Shown here: positions 57,972 to 64,000 of the stretch, in pieces | How positions within the stretch are numbered: the stretch's first letter is position 1 | How the letters are laid out: the number at the start of each line of letters is the position of its first letter | Source of the DNA: Hydrangea macrophylla | Taxonomy: Eukaryota > Streptophyta > Magnoliopsida > Cornales > Hydrangeaceae | DNA: 64,000 nt | Direction: 5' to 3' | Assembly (NCBI GenBank): GCA_033977485.1 | Contig: CM066983.1 | Location: forward strand, 104,779,080 to 104,843,079 | Program-made: the position numbers and the translations under genes | The notes under the pieces: generated by a model | What the model saw: the letters and a program-made list of their open reading frames with translations, nothing else | Database searches by the model: none | What the model was told of the DNA's origin: nothing

Positions 57972-59160
57972 TTCACGCAATTCGACAAGATCCCAAACGT
58001 CATTGTCTTTCATGGATTTCAACTCATGTTCTTGGAGGAATACAATGTAATCATCCAGAATCGCATTTCTCCTTTCCCTAGTGGATCTTCTTAATGGCAT
58101 CTCCTCTTGAGGTTGTTGAGTTTGCACTTCAGGTATAATTTCTTTATTTTGCACGGGGAGCTCTTGTACATTGTCTTGAATATCTGGATTTGCATCTTGA
58201 ACAATGTCAGGAATAGGAATCTGAACATTGTCAATAGCAATATGACTAGGAATAAATTCCTCTTCAAAGACAATGTCTCTAACCTTATCTCCCACACAAA
58301 CTCAACTTCCTCAAGAAACTCACATTTCCCGTCTCAAAAAATGTTCCAGTAGTGGGATCATAAATCTTAAAGTCCCTCGAGAGCGTTCAGCGTATCCAAC
58401 AAAGTAGCAACTAATTGTTCTTGAGTCCAATTTTTTTTCATGTGGCCTATAAAGCCGTGCCTCAGCTGGACAACCCCAAATATGGAAATGCCTAATGCTA
58501 GGCTTCTTTCCAGTTCATGATTCATAAGAGATTTTGGTTACTACTTTACTTGGAATCCTGTTGAGGATATATGCTGCAATCTTTAGAGATTCTCCCTAGA
58601 GTGATTTTGGAAAAGAAGAATGACTAATCATACTTCTTACCATGTCCTTAAGCGTTCTGTTTCGTCTCTCAATTACACCATTCATGCTAGGTTTGCCTGG
58701 CATTGTGTATTGAGGGACGATACCGTATTCCTCTAGGAATTTAGCAAAGGGTCTTGGACGTTGTTCACCTGATCCGTCATATCTACCATAGTATTCACCA
58801 CCACGGTCAAATTTGACAACCTTAATTTTCTTGCCAAGATAAAGTTCAACTTCGGCTTTAAATGACTTGAAAACATCCAGGGACTGTGACTTCTCATGTA
58901 TCAAATATAGGTACCCATATCTTTAGTAGTCGTCTATGAACGTAATGAAATATTGTTGTCCATTCCAAGAAGCTATAGGGAATGGACCACATATATCAAT
59001 GTGAATGAGTTCTAAGATGTCTGTTCACCTATTGGCACCTAATTTCCTTATGTTTGTTTGTTTCCCTTAATGCACTCAATGCAGACTTGAAAATATACCA
59101 AATCTAATGGGCCAAGAATTCCGTCATGCACAAGTCTCTCAATTCTCTCTTTAGAGATAT
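57972..59160 (-). pseudogene. pol: Copia integrase and N-terminal reverse transcriptase fragment
   Basis: From 59160 leftwards on the minus strand: an integrase N-terminal region (CIECIKGKQTN), HIDICGPF with the first catalytic Asp, FDRGGEYYGRYDGSG (second Asp), a PGKPSMNGVIERRNRTLKDM block (Glu), ILNRIPSKVV, then YFVGYAERSR..YDPTT. An acidic linker and RRSTRERRNAILDDYIVFLQ lead into the reverse transcriptase start NDVWDLVELREG. Stops and frameshifts occur near 59025, 58920, 58595 and 58300. The gypsy B LTR truncates it at 59160 and an inverted piece ends it at 57971. gag, protease and most RT are absent. Confidence 0.85.
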
Positions 59161-59823
59161 TGTCACGCCCCGACGTAGCATAAATAAAGAAAGCGTTTAA
59201 TTTCCTTTATGGACCCGTAGGTCGCGACAGTTTGAAGGATCGATTCCGTCCCAAACGTCAAACAACAAAACATAATAATCAGAGTAAAGCAGTCAAGGCT
59301 TACAAAAATTTTCTAACTTATTACATCTTATGAACCGGGGTCAACTAAGGCACAGACCGCCTTGAAAATAAAATAATAACTTAGTGTCTGTTACAATCAT
59401 CCTTATAGTTCAAAACTTAAAACAGATAAACTTAAAGCATATAATAAACAGTTTCTTTATTCCAGAAGCAGCCATTCTCAATTAGCATAGTCGTATGATT
59501 CCTCCTGATTATAACCTGAAAAGCCTGAACACGAATGTCCAGGACGCATCAACGTCGTCAGCTTCAAGAAGCTGGTGAGTATAAAAAACATGACTTTGAA
59601 TGTAAAACATACCAATTTACCTTTTTTCAATTCCAAATTAAATCCACAAGTTTATAATTATGATTAAAGAGCTCGTTTAGAAAACAACCACAACATTATA
59701 AAAGAGGGTAAATTTACACAGATGGGACCGTGTTATGAGAACAATGCACCACACTCATCTTGCCGACTCTTTTCTCTCGACAGCCACAACAACCCACTAT
59801 CCTACTCCTGGTATCTTTGAAAC

Positions 59824-60110
59824 ACTCAGATAGCCACACTTTAGCAACGGGGCGCCAGGGAGTGTCCAGTTTGCCTCACACTTTGGTCCGGGGTACCAGG
59901 GAGTGTCCAATGCCTCACACTTTGAATACCCTAACCGCCATGCAAATACCGGGGCAACCCCTCACACAGTATCCAGACACGAGTTATCAGGGAGTGTCCG
60001 TAGGCCACACTTTAGCACTACCATGGGTGCCAGGGAATGTCCGAGTTCGGCTTCACACACTTTAACGCTTCCATGGGCATCAGGGAGTGTCCATATTTGC
60101 CACCGTCGCA
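59824..60110. repeat. Degenerate tandem repeat with CAGGGAGTGTCC core
   Basis: Five or six units of about 40-55 bp share (A/C)AGGGA(G/A)TGTCC followed by a CACACTTT-type string. The unit length is not constant. Open frames across it are caused by the repeat and show no protein family. Confidence 0.7.
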
Positions 60111-60134
60111 TTTCAAAGATACCTTCTCCACAAG

Positions 60135-60230
60135 CTCAACCACAACCACAACCACAACCACAACCACGACCACAACCACAAACTCATACTCTACCACAAC
60201 CACAACCACGACCACAAACACAAACTCATA
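60135..60230. repeat. ACAACC/ACGACC hexamer tract
   Basis: Two runs of CAACCA-type hexamers separated by ACAAACTCATACTCTACC-like spacers that also repeat. Low-complexity satellite inside the LTR. Confidence 0.8.
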
Positions 60231-60510
60231 CTCTTTCCCCACTACCATTACTCTTTTCCACACAGACTGACACCCCTATGCATGTACCACTGACCCACAT
60301 GAATGGTATGCACTTAAACGAAAACAAAAATGCTGAATTAAAGGAACAACACACGTACGGGGGTTAATGAGTCATACTACAATGTTTTAATTATTCAAAC
60401 ATAACCAAATAGAGTTCTAATCAACCAAATTCCCAAACAGAGCCTTAATAGTACTAAAAAGTTGAACCAAACAGACCTTAAACACAAAACAGACAAAAAC
60501 AGAAACTGTC

Positions 60511-60811
60511 AGAACTCGCGCGCGCGAGCTGCTCGCGCGAAGTGTCGCTCGCGCGGGCCGCTCGCGCGATATGCCCATTTTCCTTTTTATAATATAACTT
60601 TTCTGTCTGCCTGAGAAAGCCAAGGTCGCGCGCGCATATCGCTTGCGCGAAGGGGTTCTCGCGCGACCCTCGCTTGCGCGATCAGCCAAAATTTTCATTT
60701 ATATATTAAAACTCTTACGTCTGCCTGGAGACGCCTACCTCGCGCGCGCGGGCCGCTCGCGCGAAAGGTCGCTCGGGCGGGCCGCTCGCGCGATTCTCGC
60801 GCGCGCGATCG
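60511..60811. promoter_or_regulatory. TCGCGCGA palindrome array, three ~110-bp blocks
   Basis: Three blocks (about 60516-60569, 60625-60681, 60739-60808) are packed with TCGCGCGA or TCGCGCGCGCGA palindromes. Centres lie about 13-16 bp apart within a block and the blocks repeat every ~110 bp with similar spacers (CTGTCTGCCTG..., CGTCTGCCTGG...). The density of CG is extreme for this AT-rich DNA. It may be the gypsy B counterpart of the palindrome arrays in other LTRs, though with tighter spacing and a position in mid-LTR. Confidence 0.7.
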
Positions 60812-62164
60812 TGGCGCGAGATGAAGCTGAGGCTTCATCTTCTCCGCAGGAACTGTTCTGTTTCAGCAAAACAGGGGTCTTTTTGACCCATTTCCATTTT
60901 GTGAGTTACTAGGCCTTATAGTATATGGTTCTCTTTGGTTTTTCACAAGGATTAAGAATCCATTATCAATTTAACATGAATCAATCTATAACTCTCCAAT
61001 TTTATGAAAAACTAAAACATGTCCAAACTTAATTTCTAATATACTTTGTGGTATGAACAAATTAGGCTCTATAACTTCAAACATGGCATGTAGGATGTAT
61101 AATCTACCATATTCATCTCTAAAAACGAATTTAGATTAAGGTTTGAAAATCTTGATTTCAAGCTATGAATTTTCATACGTAGGATCAACAATGGTGTCTT
61201 ACAAAATTAAACAAACACACAGTAAATAGACATGTAATTACATTCTTAGTGAGTTAGTAATACTCACTGTGATTAAGAGGTGAAGTAATTGTTGAGAAAG
61301 AAAGACCAAATAAGAATATTGTAATCCAAATCAAACTTTCAAGCTATGGAGGTTAAGAGCTCTTCTCTATGCAATTCCTGAAATTCTCTGTGTAATCTCT
61401 CTCTCTCAAACTCTCTGTGAAAATGATGAGCAGAATGTGTGTGTTTAGAGGGAGTGTATGTGAGTGTATATAAAGAAAGCCAATCTTGGCCACCAAGTTC
61501 AACCTTGAAGACTCTACATTAGATTTCAATTACTAATTTTCCCATTCAATCCTAAATGAACCACAAAATCACAGATGTGTGTGTGTGTGATATACATACG
61601 TATACATATATACACCCTCAGATTGTGAAGATGCACATAGGGTGGTAGGGGTCAATCTTGAGGTGTTTGGCAATATAGCTTATGGACACAACACTTGCAC
61701 ATATAAGTTATATGTTCCCAAACAAGGCACAAGGCAATCATCACTTGCCATAATTGGAAATAAAACAAATGTCCAAATCGGTCACTTCCAAAATCTGTGG
61801 AAGTTAAACACAACATGGACAGTTTTGAACATAAATTGGTATTTTCGGGGCGCGGTGGTCACCACAAAAATACAAGAATTTCATTTTAACGTAAGAATTG
61901 ATTTTCTGGTTTTATAAAAATACTGATTGAGTCAATAGAAGTTACTTTCACCGTTTTGAAATACAGATTTTGAAATCCATACAGGTATTACTAACTTTTG
62001 TAAAATTGCAGTTTAACCCCAAACAGAATTCCAAATGTGAAATAAGGCAAGGAATAAATTCTACACGCAAGAATTTTAATTAAATTAAAAGCAGACAATG
62101 CCAATTGAATTTAAATATGCCAATGCAAATACAATTAAATTAAATAAAAATGCAGGTTATTACA

Positions 62165-62177
62165 TCCTTCCTCCCTT
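62165..62177 (-). other. Polypurine tract, gypsy B
   Basis: AAGGGAGGAAGGA on the minus strand, directly before the LTR start at 62164. Confidence 0.85.
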
Positions 62178-62209
62178 AAACAGGATTTCGTCCCCGAAAT
62201 CAAGACTAG

Positions 62210-64000
62210 CTAGTCCTGAAACAACTCCGGGTACTTCTTCCTCATATCAGCTTCAACTTCCCACGAGGCTTCATTCTCGTCATGGTGATTCCACTGAACC
62301 TTCACCAACGGAATGTCTTTATTCCTCAGCTTCTTGATACTCTGATCTAGAATCTTCACAGGTCTCTCCTTGTACGAAATGTTATGACTCGTCTCAATAT
62401 CGTCATAACTAACCACGTGCGAGGGATCTCGTATGTACTTCCTCAACATACTTACATGAAACACGTTGTGAACCCCAGACATCTTTGGTGGTAGCGCAAG
62501 TCGATAAGCTACTTTTCCGACTCGATCCAAAATCTCAAACGGTCCGATGAAACGCGGAGCTAACTTCCCTCTCTTGAGACCAAAACGTACTACTCCTCGA
62601 GTTGGTGAAACCTTGAGAAGCACGTGATCTCCAACACTAAACTCCAAATCCTTCCGGCGTCGATCAGCATAACTCTTATATCGGCTTTGAGCGGTTCTCA
62701 TCCTCTCCTTGACCAAAGAAGTCTTCTCGTTGGTTTCTCTAACCAAGTCTGGCCCCAACAATTCTGAGTCCCCAACCTCTGCCCAACACAATGGGGAACG
62801 ACATGGTCGTCCGTACAATGCTTCGAACGGAGCCATACTGATACTCGCGTGATAACTGTTGTTATAGGCAAATTCTACCAACGGCAAGTGCGTCTCCCAA
62901 GATTCTTCAAAATCGATCACACAAGCCCTGAGCATATCTTCCATTATCTGATTAACACGCTCAGTTTGTCCATCTGTCTGAGGGTGAAAAGCAGTGCTCA
63001 TCTTGAGCGAGGTTCCCATAGCTTCTTGTAGACTTTCCCAAAATCCAGAGGTAAAACGGGCGTCACGGTTTGACACAATCGACACAGGTGCACCGTGAAG
63101 TCATACAACTTGTTGTATGTACATCCGGCTCATCTTTTCCACCGGGTATGTCATACTATAAGCAATGAAATGAGCTGACTTCGTCAATCGATCCACGATT
63201 ACCCAAATAGCATCATGATTCTGCTGCGATCGAGGTAATCCTACTACAAAATCCATCGTAATGTGTTCCCACTTCCAACCAGGAATAGGTAGCGGTTGCA
63301 ACAATCCAGACAGTCTCTGATGTTCAGCTTTGACTTGCTGACACGTCAAACACTTGGATACAAATTCTGCCACATCCTTCTTCATACCTTCCCACCAGAA
63401 ATTTCTCTTCAAATCTTTGTACATCTTTGTTCCTCCTGGGTGAACTGTATATCTCGACTTATGCGCTCCTTCCAGGATATCCTTCCTTAGCTCTCCATCA
63501 CCTGGCACACATAATCTATTCCTGCACCGATATCCTCCATCGACTCCCACCTTCCATTCTGTCGGGTCTTTTTCTAACATCTTCACGAACCATGCCTGAA
63601 ACTTCTCATCTTCTTTCTGAGCTTCAATAATGCGGTCGATAAGAACAGGCTGTAGGATAAGACATCCGAACAATTGTCCTTCTCCTTCTTCAGCACTCTG
63701 TACATCAAATTCCGCCAAAGTCTCCAACGCTCGCCACTCTCTAACCATCAAGGATGCAATCGCCTCACGAGTCTGTCGACTCAAGGCATCGGCAACCACA
63801 TTGGCTTTACCCGGGTGGTATTCTAACGTGAAGTCGTAATCTTTGATTAGCTCCATCCATCTGCGCTGTCTCATGTTCAACTCTTTCTGTGTGAACAAAT
63901 ATTTCAAACTCTTGTGATCGGAGAACAAATCAAACTTCTCACCGTAGAGATAGTGTCTCCAAATCTTGAGTGCGAAAACCACTGCTGCCAACTCCAAATC
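62210..64000 (-). pseudogene. pol: Gypsy B pol: RNase H, integrase and chromodomain-like tail
   Basis: Minus strand, entering at the window edge. RNase [30 protein letters not shown] and [14 protein letters not shown]. Integrase zinc domain: [17 protein letters not shown] with [11 protein letters not shown] core: [10 protein letters not shown] (Asp), SNRDARFTSGF (Asp), FHPQTDGQTERVNQIMEDML (Glu), all intact. C-terminus: FSVGDHVLLKVSPTRGVVRF, FIGPFEILDRVGKVAYRL and VHNVFHVSMLRKYI, then a chromodomain-like end (VQWNHHDENEASWEVE) closing at 62210. One in-frame TGA at 63101-63103 interrupts it where CGA (Arg) is likely, a typical methylcytosine change. Otherwise the frame is open. Confidence 0.93.

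Larger units (their letters stand above)
59161..62164 (-). repeat. Gypsy B 3' LTR (3.0 kb)
   Basis: On the minus strand it starts TGTAATAACCTGC right after the polypurine tract and ends GACGTCGGGGCGTGACA-like at 59161 (plus strand TGTCACGCCCCGACG). It has TG...CA ends and contains three repeat regions (59824-60110, 60135-60230, 60511-60811). The outer end directly adjoins copia pol sequence, giving a precise junction. Confidence 0.88.
59161..64000 (-). mobile_element. Gypsy B: 3' part of a chromovirus-like LTR retrotransposon
   Basis: Minus-strand element inserted into the copia fragment. Present here are the 3' LTR (59161-62164), polypurine tract, integrase and RNase H; reverse transcriptase, protease, gag and the 5' LTR lie beyond 64000. 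It has one long pol frame with a single visible stop, so it is much better preserved than gypsy A. The C-terminal chromodomain-like sequence places it among plant chromoviruses. Confidence 0.93.

Noticed and set aside
59903..60367. 154-residue open frame with Gln-Pro repeats
   Set aside because: It is produced by the ACAACC hexamer tract inside the gypsy B LTR. Overlapping frames on both strands are equally open.

Overview
The window reads as a gene-poor, transposon-packed stretch of a plant nuclear genome, probably an angiosperm. The base composition is AT-rich, with TA and GA/CT microsatellites. It holds Ty3/gypsy chromovirus-type and Ty1/copia elements primed from initiator tRNA-Met, non-autonomous Helitrons, hAT-type elements with 8-bp target duplications (TSDs), and many fold-back elements with 9-10 bp TSDs as in Mutator-like elements. 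I found no convincing cellular protein-coding gene, tRNA, rRNA or CRISPR array. The species cannot be named from the sequence.

Layout. 1-5.26 kb: intergenic DNA with hairpin MITEs. 5.27-17.53 kb: a complete but decayed chromovirus-like gypsy element (gypsy A, TSD TAATA, LTRs of 2.04 and 2.14 kb). Its reverse transcriptase is split at 9505/12766 by a 3.26-kb TG...CA unit (D1, TSD GCCGT). 17.5-22.76 kb: intergenic DNA with MITEs. 22.76-30.76 kb: a copia element (TSD CTTAG) whose gag is split by a second D-family unit (D2, 3.14 kb, TSD ATGGT). D2 itself carries a 390-bp fold-back element. 30.9-32.9 kb: a minus-strand LTR remnant related to gypsy A. 32.9-38 kb: a roughly fourfold tandem array of ~0.5-kb units, split by a Helitron, a hAT element and several MITEs. 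38-43 kb: more MITEs, a hAT element and a FAR1/MULE gene remnant. 43.15-51.27 kb: two head-to-tail Helitrons at one target site, the first carrying exon-like pieces. 50.9-52 kb: hAT elements. 52.5-54.9 kb: a minus-strand gypsy solo LTR. 54.9-57.5 kb: repeats with hAT and Mutator-like insertions. 57.9-59.16 kb: a minus-strand copia pol fragment containing a local inversion. 59.16-64 kb: the 3' LTR and 3' pol of a well-preserved minus-strand gypsy element (gypsy B) that runs off the window.

The most striking pattern is shared by otherwise unlike LTRs. Each of four LTR types carries a short array of strong 10-14 bp palindromes spaced about 20-24 bp apart, roughly two helical turns, often with a second spacing near 50 bp. 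The palindrome differs: CGACCGGTCG in gypsy A, CAGTCGACTG in the 31-kb LTR, GGATCGATCC in the 52-kb LTR, and TGCCGC-type in D1/D2. A fifth LTR, in gypsy B, has a TCGCGCGA-type array with tighter spacing (~15 bp). Where a TATA-like box can be seen (52-kb LTR, D1, D2, weakly gypsy A) the array lies upstream of it. It may be a fast-diversifying promoter, enhancer or methylation module. This is inference from sequence alone.
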